A stretch of 64,000 bases of DNA. Origin: Sphingomonas pruni NBRC 15498. Its GTDB lineage: Bacteria; Pseudomonadota; Alphaproteobacteria; Sphingomonadales; Sphingomonadaceae. Shown piece after piece: positions 9,274 to 16,735 of the stretch. The translations under genes and the position numbers were made by a program. The notes beneath the pieces are model-generated. The model had not been told where the DNA came from and searched no databases. It saw nothing but the letters and a program-made list of their open reading frames with translations. The stretch covers positions 1-64,000 of the forward strand of contig NZ_BCYZ01000009.1 in NCBI RefSeq assembly GCF_001598455.1. Reading direction: 5' to 3'. Numbering within the stretch: the stretch's first letter is position 1; the number at the start of each line of letters is the position of its first letter.

Positions 9274-10335
9274 ATGAGCGCGGGAACAACGCAGAAGCGC
9301 AAGGGCCGTGGCGGCGATGCGCCGAGGATCGAGGACGTCGCCAAGCGGGCCGGCGTTTCCCCGATGACGGTGTCGCGCGTGATCAACGGCGCGAGCCATG
9401 TCCGCCAGGCGGCGCGCGACGCCGTCAACGAAGCGATCGCCGCGCTCAATTACGCTCCCAATCGCGCGGCGCGGAGCCTGGCCGGCGGCGGTCAGGTGCG
9501 CCTCGGGCTGCTCTACAGCAATCCCAGCGCCGCCTATCTCAGCGAATTCCTGGTCGGCAGCCTCGATCAGGCGAGCCGCTCGGACGTTCAATTAGTGGTC
9601 GAGAAATGCGACCGCGGAGAGGGCGAGGAGACGAGCGCGCGCCACCTGATCAAGAGCGGGATCGACGGCATCCTGCTGCCGCCGCCTTTGTGCGATTCGC
9701 AACCGCTGATCGATCTGCTCGCGGCCGAGAACGTCACCGCCGTTGCCGTCGCCACCGCCCGACTGGCGGACGGGATTTCGACCGTCTCGATCGACGATTT
9801 CGCCGCGGCGGAGACAATGACCCGCCACATCATCGCGCAGGGCCATCGGCGAATCGGCTTCATCATCGGCAATCCCGATCAGACCGCGAGCGCGCGGCGG
9901 CTCGAAGGCTATAAGGCGGCGCTGGCCGAGGCCGCGATCGCGGTCGACGAGGCGCTGATCAGGCAGGGGCTGTTCACCTATCGCTCCGGGCTCGAGGCGA
10001 GCGAGGCGCTGCTCGATTTGCCGCAGCCGCCGACCGCTATCTTCGCCAGCAACGACGACATGGCGGCCGCCGCGGTCGCGGTCGCGCACCGCCGCGGGCT
10101 GGACGTACCGGGTGACGTGAGTGTGTGCGGGTTCGACGACACCGCGCTGGCTACCGCGATCTGGCCCGAACTCACCACCGTGCGCCAGCCGATCGCGGCG
10201 ATGTCGCGCGCCGCGATCGAGATGCTGGTCGCCGAGGTCAATGCGCGGCGCCAAGGCAAGACGCCGGAACCGCGACGGCTGGTGCTCGACTTCACATTGG
10301 TCGAGCGCGAATCGGACGGGCAGCTGGGGGCCTAG
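9274..10335 (+). CDS. LacI-family transcriptional regulator
   Basis: This 353-aa protein has an N-terminal LacI helix-turn-helix (RIEDVAKRAGVS, then TVSRVING and the hinge NYAPNRAARSL) at about residues 14-68. A periplasmic-binding-protein-like sugar-sensing domain follows to the end. The ATG at 9274 gives the usual spacing to the helix-turn-helix; the open frame upstream lacks family features. It is divergent from the glycosidase operon with an operator-like palindrome between them. Similar sites lie in front of the receptor gene at 13,584, so it probably acts as a local repressor lifted by a xyloglucan-derived sugar. The effector cannot be read from sequence. Confidence 0.9.
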   Translation: MSAGTTQKRKGRGGDAPRIEDVAKRAGVSPMTVSRVINGASHVRQAARDAVNEAIAALNYAPNRAARSLAGGGQVRLGLLYSNPSAAYLSEFLVGSLDQASRSDVQLVVEKCDRGEGEETSARHLIKSGIDGILLPPPLCDSQPLIDLLAAENVTAVAVATARLADGISTVSIDDFAAAETMTRHIIAQGHRRIGFIIGNPDQTASARRLEGYKAALAEAAIAVDEALIRQGLFTYRSGLEASEALLDLPQPPTAIFASNDDMAAAAVAVAHRRGLDVPGDVSVCGFDDTALATAIWPELTTVRQPIAAMSRAAIEMLVAEVNARRQGKTPEPRRLVLDFTLVERESDGQLGA

Positions 10336-10345
10336 GTTCGCCCTA

Positions 10346-12235
10346 TTATCGCCCGATCGGTAAGCGGAACCCTGTCGCGGGCAGGCCATCCGGATTGTAG
10401 AGGTTCACAACTGGGCTCGCCTGCCACAGATAGCGGACCTCGCTGGCCTTGCCGTCGTCGGGCACCAGCACCGTGTCGCCGCTCGCGACCGCATCGGCGT
10501 AATGACACTGTCCGCCGGCGTCGCACAGTTCGAACCCGATGACCTGACCGCCGCCGACCGTCACCAGCGGGCCGTGCGCGAAGCGGATCGCGATCTTGCC
10601 GTCGCGGCGGACCACCGTGGTCGGGGCCGGCCCACGCGCCTCGACCTTTTCGCCCAGGGCAATCGCGCGCGCGCCGAGCGCTAGGCGATGGCCAACGTCC
10701 TCCTTGTTGGTCGGGTGGATGTCGGCGACCTGGCCGATATCGAGCGCGCTGGCCAGCCCCACCTCGGGATCGGCATCGGCGACGCGGCGCTGCACGTCGC
10801 GCAATTGCGCCCAGGGGTCGTCGACGGGTTGCGAGGTCAGCGGCCCGAATCCGGCAAGCTGGACCATCAGGAACGGCTCGGCACCGAAGCGCTTGCGCCA
10901 GTCGGCGATCAGCAGCGGCATCAGCTGGGCATATCCTGCGGCGTCGGTGACGTTCGCCTCTCCTTGATACCAGGCGAAACCCTTGAGCGGATAATTGTCC
11001 AGCGGCGCGATCATACCGTTGTAAAGCGTGGTCCGCCCGCTGCCGCCGAGCCAGGGCACGCTGGGCGGCATACCGGTCACAGCCAGCGCATCGCCGCGGG
11101 CGAACTGCCAGTCCTTCAGCGGCAGGACCGTGCCGTCGGCGAGCGTCAGGGTGCGCGGCGCGTCGCCCCACAGTCCGCCGCCCCCGCCGGTATCGATCGC
11201 GGCGACCTCGATCACATTGTCGCCGGCATGAAGCAGGCCGGGAGCGACCGGATAGCGGCGCGGCGCGTCCCATCCCTGGAGCGCGCCGACCGTGGTTCCA
11301 TTGACGCGCGTAAGGTCGATATCGTCAACCGCGCCGATCGCCAGTTCGGCCTTGCCCGCCTGCGCGGTGGTGAGCGACACATGCGCCCGATAATAGCCGA
11401 TGCCGTCGAAATTCGTGAGCGCGGCGTCGCCCCAAGTCTCCCACGCCGCGGTCGAAGGGGCCGGACGCCAGGAGGCATCGGCCGGTGCAGACGCGCGCGC
11501 GCCGAGCCATTTTTCGACCATATTGCGCCATTGCAGCGATGCCGCCGCGGGGTCGCGTCCGTACAGACCCAACAAGTCTAGGTCCGGGCGATAGCGCGGC
11601 AGCGTGGCCAGCGATCCGCGGCTGATCCAGTCCTCGATCACCGACCCGCCCCAGGCCGAGGAAATCAGCCCGACCGCGATCCCCTGTCGTTGCTGGAGGT
11701 CGCGCCCCATGAAATAGCACGCCGCCGAGAAGTCTGCCGCGCTGGCGGGCGCCGAGACCTGCCAGCCGACCGGCGCGCCGAAGCCCATCTGCGGCGTCGC
11801 GCTCGACTGGCGCGGTACGTTGAACAGTCGCAGCAAGGGATGAGCCGACTGCTGAACCTCGGCATCGGCATTCGTCGCGTGGCGGAGCGTGAACTCCATG
11901 TTCGACTGGCCCGAACAGAGCCAGACGTCGCCGACCATGACGTCGCCGAGCGTCGCGCTCGTGCCGCCGCTCGACGCGACGAGCGAATAGGGACCGCCGG
12001 CGGGCTTGGCCGGCAAGGCCGCGCGCCAGGCTCCCTTGGCGTCGGCCACGGTGCGGACGGTCGCGCCTGCAAAGTTCAGCAGGACCTCCGCCTTGGGCGC
12101 GGCATGGCCATGCACCGCGATCGCACGATCACGCTGCAGCACCGCATGGTCGGTGAACGGCGCGTCGAACGTCACCTGTGCCGCGGCCGGCACGGCGGCC
12201 AACATGCCGAATGCCCCGATAAACCAACGCATCAT
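10346..12235 (-). CDS. Sialate O-acetylesterase-type carbohydrate esterase, CE20-like
   Basis: This 629-aa exported SGNH-type esterase has a short signal peptide (AAVPAAAQ). The block I serine lies in CSGQSNMEF (Ser111) and the Asp/His pair in DIHPTNK (about 505 and 507). A beta-jelly-roll-like insert of roughly 130 residues, beginning near SWRPAP, interrupts the SGNH fold. This bimodular layout recalls the CE20 acetylxyloglucan esterase described in Xanthomonas. In this locus removal of acetyl groups from xyloglucan galactosyl residues is the likely role; other acetylated glycans remain possible. GGGAGAGGGAAG precedes the double ATG at 12235. It lies 14 bases after the cupin gene, in one unit, and converges on the LacI gene. 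Confidence 0.82.
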   Translation of the reverse strand: MMRWFIGAFGMLAAVPAAAQVTFDAPFTDHAVLQRDRAIAVHGHAAPKAEVLLNFAGATVRTVADAKGAWRAALPAKPAGGPYSLVASSGGTSATLGDVMVGDVWLCSGQSNMEFTLRHATNADAEVQQSAHPLLRLFNVPRQSSATPQMGFGAPVGWQVSAPASAADFSAACYFMGRDLQQRQGIAVGLISSAWGGSVIEDWISRGSLATLPRYRPDLDLLGLYGRDPAAASLQWRNMVEKWLGARASAPADASWRPAPSTAAWETWGDAALTNFDGIGYYRAHVSLTTAQAGKAELAIGAVDDIDLTRVNGTTVGALQGWDAPRRYPVAPGLLHAGDNVIEVAAIDTGGGGGLWGDAPRTLTLADGTVLPLKDWQFARGDALAVTGMPPSVPWLGGSGRTTLYNGMIAPLDNYPLKGFAWYQGEANVTDAAGYAQLMPLLIADWRKRFGAEPFLMVQLAGFGPLTSQPVDDPWAQLRDVQRRVADADPEVGLASALDIGQVADIHPTNKEDVGHRLALGARAIALGEKVEARGPAPTTVVRRDGKIAIRFAHGPLVTVGGGQVIGFELCDAGGQCHYADAVASGDTVLVPDDGKASEVRYLWQASPVVNLYNPDGLPATGFRLPIGR

Positions 12236-12249
12236 CTTCCCTCTCCCGA

Positions 12250-13266
12250 TTATTTCGATTGCAGCACCGCGGCGATCATGCGGTGCAGATCACGTCGCAT
12301 TTCGGGCGAGATCGGGCCCATTATCCCGCGCGCGTGCTCGGGCAGGTGGGCCGCCTGTCCGGCATCGTCGGCGAACACGAGATGGTCTAGCAGCGCGCGC
12401 CACGCAGCCCGGCGTGCTGGTGGCAGATCGCGGAACGCCAGCAAGGCGTGCAGCATCGCCTGGACCGGCGCGGTCGGCAAAGCGTGATCGCTCCACCAAT
12501 AATTGACCAGGATACTGACCGGATCGAGCGACCGCACCGCGTGCCACCAAAGATAGGGAATGAAGATCGCGTCGCCCGGTCCGAGCTCGGCGGCGCGCGC
12601 ATGTTTCTCCGCTTCGGCGTAGCGCGGATAGAGATCGCGATCGGGCGCATCGACGTCGACCATGCTGACCGGCGTGCCCGCCGGGGTCAGCTCGAACGGC
12701 CCGAGATAGAGATTCGCCGCCTGATCCGGCGGAAACAGGGTGAACCGTCGGCGACCGGCGACGACGCAGGCGACATTGTCGTTCGAATCGTAATGCGTGG
12801 CGACCGACACGGCGTTGCCGATCCAGATCCGCGCCGCAACCGACCGATCGAGCAACGGCATCGGATGTCGCTCGGCGAATCCTGGGAGCACCTCGCACAC
12901 CGGGGCCGATTGCATCGCGATCGCCAGCGGGTGAGCATCGTTCGCCTGGTGCACCAGCTGGTCGAGCAGATCGCCGACGGTCGCGTCGCGGCGCCCGAAA
13001 TTGAGGCCGGTCATATCGCGCGTGTAGAAAAAGCGGCCGCGAATCGATGGGTGACCGGCAACGCAGCTGGCGACGCCGCCGCGATCGAACGCCTTCAGGA
13101 AGGCGACCAGAGCGGCGCTCCCGTCTCCCGCCGCCGCCACGACAGGCCAATCGCGCACCAGTCCGCGCAACACCGCCGGCTCTGCTGCTGCTACCAGGCC
13201 GGCAAACTGCTCGCCCGCAACGTTGTCGTCGCGGTCCAGCACGATCTCGCGGATGGCGGCCGTCAC
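12250..13266 (-). CDS. Cupin_8/JmjC-like protein
   Basis: This 338-aa protein belongs to the cupin-like (JmjC-related) family. The Fe(II)-type facial triad is visible as His158-x-Asp160 in ATHYDSNDN and His242 in YLWWHAV, so an Fe(II)/2-oxoglutarate-dependent oxygenase is plausible. Members of this family recur beside TonB receptors and tryptophan-halogenase-like genes in sphingomonads, Caulobacter and Shewanella, but their role is unproven. No in-frame ATG fits; the GTG at 13266 is chosen because conserved-looking sequence begins there and because a 14-codon upstream frame with a strong Shine-Dalgarno ends on it. The esterase gene follows after 14 bases. It is divergent from the receptor gene. 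Confidence 0.8.
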   Translation of the reverse strand: MTAAIREIVLDRDDNVAGEQFAGLVAAAEPAVLRGLVRDWPVVAAAGDGSAALVAFLKAFDRGGVASCVAGHPSIRGRFFYTRDMTGLNFGRRDATVGDLLDQLVHQANDAHPLAIAMQSAPVCEVLPGFAERHPMPLLDRSVAARIWIGNAVSVATHYDSNDNVACVVAGRRRFTLFPPDQAANLYLGPFELTPAGTPVSMVDVDAPDRDLYPRYAEAEKHARAAELGPGDAIFIPYLWWHAVRSLDPVSILVNYWWSDHALPTAPVQAMLHALLAFRDLPPARRAAWRALLDHLVFADDAGQAAHLPEHARGIMGPISPEMRRDLHRMIAAVLQSK

Positions 13267-13307
13267 GCCTTCCGCCCGCCTCGACGCCGATCGGTGCTGC
13301 CCTCCAT
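13263..13307 (-). CDS. Possible 14-aa leader peptide coupled to the cupin gene
   Basis: An ATG at 13307 has AGGAG seven bases upstream (complement of 13315-13319). It opens a 14-codon frame (MEGSTDRRRGGRKA) whose TGA overlaps the GTG start of the cupin gene as GTGA. It could be a translation-coupling leader. It could instead be the true N-terminus separated from the cupin frame by a frameshift or sequencing error. No homology can be judged at this length. Confidence 0.35.
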   Translation of the reverse strand: MEGSTDRRRGGRKA

Positions 13308-13405
13308 GTGCCGACTCCTGCCCATCGCATTGTTTAACAAGGAAATGCCGATTCCGACGGTGCGGCGCCCGGAAACGCCTAGCATTCAAGAAGCATAAAA
13401 AAAAT

Positions 13406-13419
13406 TGGTAGCGCAAACA
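13406..13419. promoter_or_regulatory. LacI-type operator-like site 1
   Basis: TGGTAGCGCAAACA keeps the left half (TGGTAGC) and the central GC of the operator-like site at 9166-9179, with 5 of 7 pairs symmetric. It is placed between the divergent cupin and receptor genes. Confidence 0.45.
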
Positions 13420-13429
13420 TTTTTGGTTG

Positions 13430-13443
13430 AGGTAGCGTTATCA
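13430..13443. promoter_or_regulatory. LacI-type operator-like site 2
   Basis: AGGTAGCGTTATCA repeats the GGTAGCG core 24 bases after site 1, which is a little over two helical turns. It overlaps the perfect 13-base palindrome TATCACAGTGATA at 13439-13451, which may be a separate regulator site. Confidence 0.4.
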
Positions 13444-13583
13444 CAGTGATATTCACACAATCAGCCGAGGCACCAGACCACGGCGGCAGAAGGCACCTGG
13501 GAGGTGCACGTGGAGGGGAACCGGATGCTATCCGATCTGTCATTCACGCGCTTCCCTGATCTGCGTTCAGGAAGGGAAGTTTG

Positions 13584-16500
13584 ATGTTCCAGTCGAATAT
13601 GCTTGAAGGCGCGACGCAGCCGGCCACCGATCGCCGCAACTTGCGCGGGGGGGCTTCGGTCCTCGCTTTGGCCTTTGCCGCAATGCTCGCCGTCCCGGCA
13701 CATGCGCAGACGACCGTTAATGCCAGCGCGCCGGTCGATGCGGCTGGGGCCGACAAGCCCGTGGACGGTCAGGCGACCGGCGACGAATCGACGATCAACA
13801 CCCAGACCAAGGGCGATATCATCGTCACCGGCATTCGCGCGTCGGTGCAGAACGCGACCCAGCGCAAGAAGAACTCGGAACAGATCATCGACTCGATCAC
13901 CGCGACCGATATCGGCGCGCTGCCCGATCGCTCGGTGTCGGAGGCGCTGCAGCGCATCGCCGGCGTCACGCTCCAGCGCACCAATGAGAATCGCGATCCG
14001 GCACGCCTTTCGTCCGAAGGCGGCGGCGTCTTCATTCGCGGGCTTTCCTTCGTCCGCTCGGAGCTCAACGGCCGCGACGTCTTCTCGGCGAATAACGGCC
14101 GCGGCCTGTCGTTCGAGGACGTCTCTTCCGACCTGCTCGCCGGCGTCGATGTCTACAAGAACCCTTCGGCCGAACTGGTCGAAGGCGGGATTGGGGGCAT
14201 TATCAACCTGCGCACGCGCAAGCCGTTCGACTCGAAAGGCCTGGTCATCGCCTTCTCAGGCGATGCCAATTATGCCGACCTGCGCAAGAAGACCTTCTTC
14301 TCGGGCAATATCCTCGCCAGCGACCGCTGGCAGTCTCCGCTTGGCGAAATGGGCCTGCTGGTTTCCTACAGCCTCGGCAATATCGGCAACCGCACCGACA
14401 GCATCACTGGCGGGCGCTATGACCCGCAGCCCCTGACCGCGCCGCAAGGAGGGTTCGCGACGGGCACCAATGTGTACGTTCCTGCCGGAATGGGATTCCG
14501 TCGGATCGATTGGCAGCAGCGCCGCACCGCGATCGACGCGGCGTTCCAGTGGAAGCCGAGCGACACCCTGCTCATCACGCTCGAAGGGTTGATCGCCAAG
14601 GCGACACCGCAGGATATCGAAAATGCGGTCGGCGATTACGATACGCCCAACGCCAACGACACGGTCAACAACACCAATCTAAGCTATGGTCCGCAGGGTC
14701 AGCTGCAATCTGGTACGCTGGCCAATCGCAACCTCAACTTCGATACGCGGTCGGGCAAGCAGACCAAGAAGACGCAGGACTATTCGTTCAATCTGCGTTG
14801 GACTCCCAATGCCAATTGGGCGGTCAGTGCCGATGTCCAATATGTGAAGTCGACGGCTCAGGTTTACAGCATGACCGCCTTCACTCAGGTCGGCATTCCA
14901 TCGACGATCAAATTCGACTTCAGCGGCAACGATCCGTCACTCACCATCTCGCCGACCGCCGGCGGCAGCTACAGCGACAAGAGCGCTTATTGGTGGGCGG
15001 CCGCGATGGATCACATCGAGGACAATGAGGCGCATGAATGGGCCGAGCGCGCCGACGTCGAATACACTTTCACCGACTCGCCGTTCCTCAAGTCGTTCCG
15101 CCTCGGCGGCCGGGTCACGGACCGTAACGCGATCACACGCCAGACCGGTTACAATTGGGCCTTGCTGTCGGCGCAATATTGGGGCGGCGGCGCGCCGGTC
15201 TATCTCAACCAGACCGGCTTCGACGCGACGCACCAGAACGCTTTGCTGCCGCAGCAATCCAACCTTTTCAATTACACCAACTTCTTCCGTGGCAAGGTGC
15301 CGTCGGTCGGCGGATATTGGTTCCCAACCGCGGCACTAGTGCAGAATGGCACCGCCAATGCCTATAATTATCTCAGCAACACCGAGTCCGCCGGCTGGGG
15401 CTGGACGCCGCTGACCGGTGATTATTCTCAGGCTGCTCCGGGAGCCGACAATGTCAGCGGCGGCATCAACAATCAGACCGAGCGCACCTACGCCGGATAT
15501 GCCTTGCTGCGTTTCGGCCAGGACCAGGGCAGCGGCTTTCATTTCGACGGCAATGTCGGCGTGCGCGTCATCCGCACCGAAACCGGCGCTTCGGGATCGG
15601 CGATCCGCGTGGCCGCGCCAGCGACAGGGTGTGGGCCTACCACGACGGCGGCCAATTGCGCGATTATTACACAAGCGATAGCGTTCGCCGGGGGTAACAT
15701 CGGCGGGCTCACCCAAAGGTCGAGTGGTTCGTATACCGACGTGCTGCCCAGCCTGAACCTGCGCTTCTTCTTGAATGACCAGGTCCAGCTCCGCCTTGCT
15801 GCGGCGAAGGCAATCGTTCGCCCGACCTTCGCGCAGCTCAATCCATTCACGTCGCTGGGCTTCAGCTTCGACGCGAACGGCGCACCCAACGGTGTCGGGG
15901 TCGGTGGGCGCACTACGGCCTTCACCGGGACGGCGGGCAACCCGGATCTCAAACCGACCCGGGCGAACCAGTTCGATGCCAGCCTCGAATGGTATTTCGG
16001 CAAATCGAACAGCCTGACCTTGGCCGCCTTCTACAAGGATATCAGCAACTACATCTTCGCCGGCGTCGCATCGCAGACCTATACCAGCGGCGGCCAGACG
16101 CTCACGTTCGACGTGACGCGTCAGACCAATGGCGCGCACGGCAAGATTAAGGGGTTCGAGCTCGCCTATACGCAGTTCTTCGACGGACTGCCTGGTGCGC
16201 TCGGCGGCCTCGGCTTCCAGGGCAATCTAACCTACGTCGACTCCAGCGGCGGTGCCAACACGGCCGTCAACGTGTTCGACGCCAACCAGACCACCAACGC
16301 CAAGATCTCCAACCTGCCGCTCGAGGGCCTGTCGAAATGGTCCTACAACATCGCGGGAATATACGAGAAATACGGTGTGTCGGCACGCGTCGCCTATAAT
16401 TGGCGCTCGCATTACCTGCTGACCACGTCGGCGGCGAATATCAATTATCCGGTCTGGTCGGAAGCCTATGGCCAGCTTGACGCGTCCGTGCTCGTGACGG

Positions 16501-16649
16501 TGTTCAAACACTATAAGGTCGGGGTGCAGGCAACCAACCTGCTCAATTCGCGGACGTATCTCGACGTGGGCGATTCCAATTTGCGGCCGCGCTACAGCTG
16601 GACCGATACCGACCGCCGGTTCGCGTTCATCCTGCGCGGCTCGTTCTGA
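13584..16649 (+). CDS. TonB-dependent receptor (Xanthomonas/Caulobacter type)
   Basis: This is a 1021-aa outer-membrane receptor. A signal peptide ends at AHAQ (about residue 33), followed by a TonB-box-like stretch (GDIIVTGIR). The plug domain has the IDSITATDIGALPD signature of the Xanth-Caul receptor subfamily, and a large barrel ends in the terminal aromatic motif RGSF. It probably imports xyloglucan oligosaccharides made by the GH74 enzyme. The ATG at 13584 is preceded by GGAAGGGAAG; a TTG one codon earlier is less likely. Tryptophan-halogenase-like genes follow, a pairing well known for this receptor type. Its control region carries the LacI-type sites, so it probably responds to the same signal as the glycosidase operon. 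Confidence 0.92.
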   Translation: MFQSNMLEGATQPATDRRNLRGGASVLALAFAAMLAVPAHAQTTVNASAPVDAAGADKPVDGQATGDESTINTQTKGDIIVTGIRASVQNATQRKKNSEQIIDSITATDIGALPDRSVSEALQRIAGVTLQRTNENRDPARLSSEGGGVFIRGLSFVRSELNGRDVFSANNGRGLSFEDVSSDLLAGVDVYKNPSAELVEGGIGGIINLRTRKPFDSKGLVIAFSGDANYADLRKKTFFSGNILASDRWQSPLGEMGLLVSYSLGNIGNRTDSITGGRYDPQPLTAPQGGFATGTNVYVPAGMGFRRIDWQQRRTAIDAAFQWKPSDTLLITLEGLIAKATPQDIENAVGDYDTPNANDTVNNTNLSYGPQGQLQSGTLANRNLNFDTRSGKQTKKTQDYSFNLRWTPNANWAVSADVQYVKSTAQVYSMTAFTQVGIPSTIKFDFSGNDPSLTISPTAGGSYSDKSAYWWAAAMDHIEDNEAHEWAERADVEYTFTDSPFLKSFRLGGRVTDRNAITRQTGYNWALLSAQYWGGGAPVYLNQTGFDATHQNALLPQQSNLFNYTNFFRGKVPSVGGYWFPTAALVQNGTANAYNYLSNTESAGWGWTPLTGDYSQAAPGADNVSGGINNQTERTYAGYALLRFGQDQGSGFHFDGNVGVRVIRTETGASGSAIRVAAPATGCGPTTTAANCAIITQAIAFAGGNIGGLTQRSSGSYTDVLPSLNLRFFLNDQVQLRLAAAKAIVRPTFAQLNPFTSLGFSFDANGAPNGVGVGGRTTAFTGTAGNPDLKPTRANQFDASLEWYFGKSNSLTLAAFYKDISNYIFAGVASQTYTSGGQTLTFDVTRQTNGAHGKIKGFELAYTQFFDGLPGALGGLGFQGNLTYVDSSGGANTAVNVFDANQTTNAKISNLPLEGLSKWSYNIAGIYEKYGVSARVAYNWRSHYLLTTSAANINYPVWSEAYGQLDASVLVTVFKHYKVGVQATNLLNSRTYLDVGDSNLRPRYSWTDTDRRFAFILRGSF

Positions 16650-16665
16650 GCTTCGCTGAAGCCAT

Positions 16666-16694
16666 CGAGGTTCCCACATCTTGCGGGAACCTCG
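16666..16694 (+). terminator. Hairpin after the receptor gene (attenuator or terminator)
   Basis: Perfect 10-base arms CGAGGTTCCC and GGGAACCTCG flank a 9-base loop, 16 bases after the receptor stop. Only CTCTTC follows, not a T-run, so partial termination or mRNA 3'-end protection is more likely than full termination. Confidence 0.6.
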
Positions 16695-16700
16695 CTCTTC

Positions 16701-16720
16701 GCCGATGAACATTCATCGGC
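16701..16720. repeat. Inverted repeat just before the halogenase-like gene
   Basis: GCCGATGAA and TTCATCGGC form a perfect 9-base inverted repeat separated by CA, 15 bases before the ATG at 16736. In RNA the two-base gap would have to open, so the stem would be shorter; in DNA it could be an operator. The following gene has no clear Shine-Dalgarno, so control here is plausible. Confidence 0.45.
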
Positions 16721-16735
16721 CGGCGGCAGAACGAC

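Larger units (their letters stand above)
13267..13583. promoter_or_regulatory. Divergent control region between the cupin/esterase unit and the TonB receptor
   Basis: Apart from the possible leader peptide, this 317-base gap holds no gene. It contains an A-rich stretch at 13397-13404, two LacI-type operator-like sites at 13406-13419 and 13430-13443, and the perfect palindrome TATCACAGTGATA at 13439-13451. Receptor promoter hexamers may be TTGAGG/TATTCA with 17-base spacing, overlapping the second operator. GGAAGGGAAG sits just before the receptor ATG. Confidence 0.55.
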
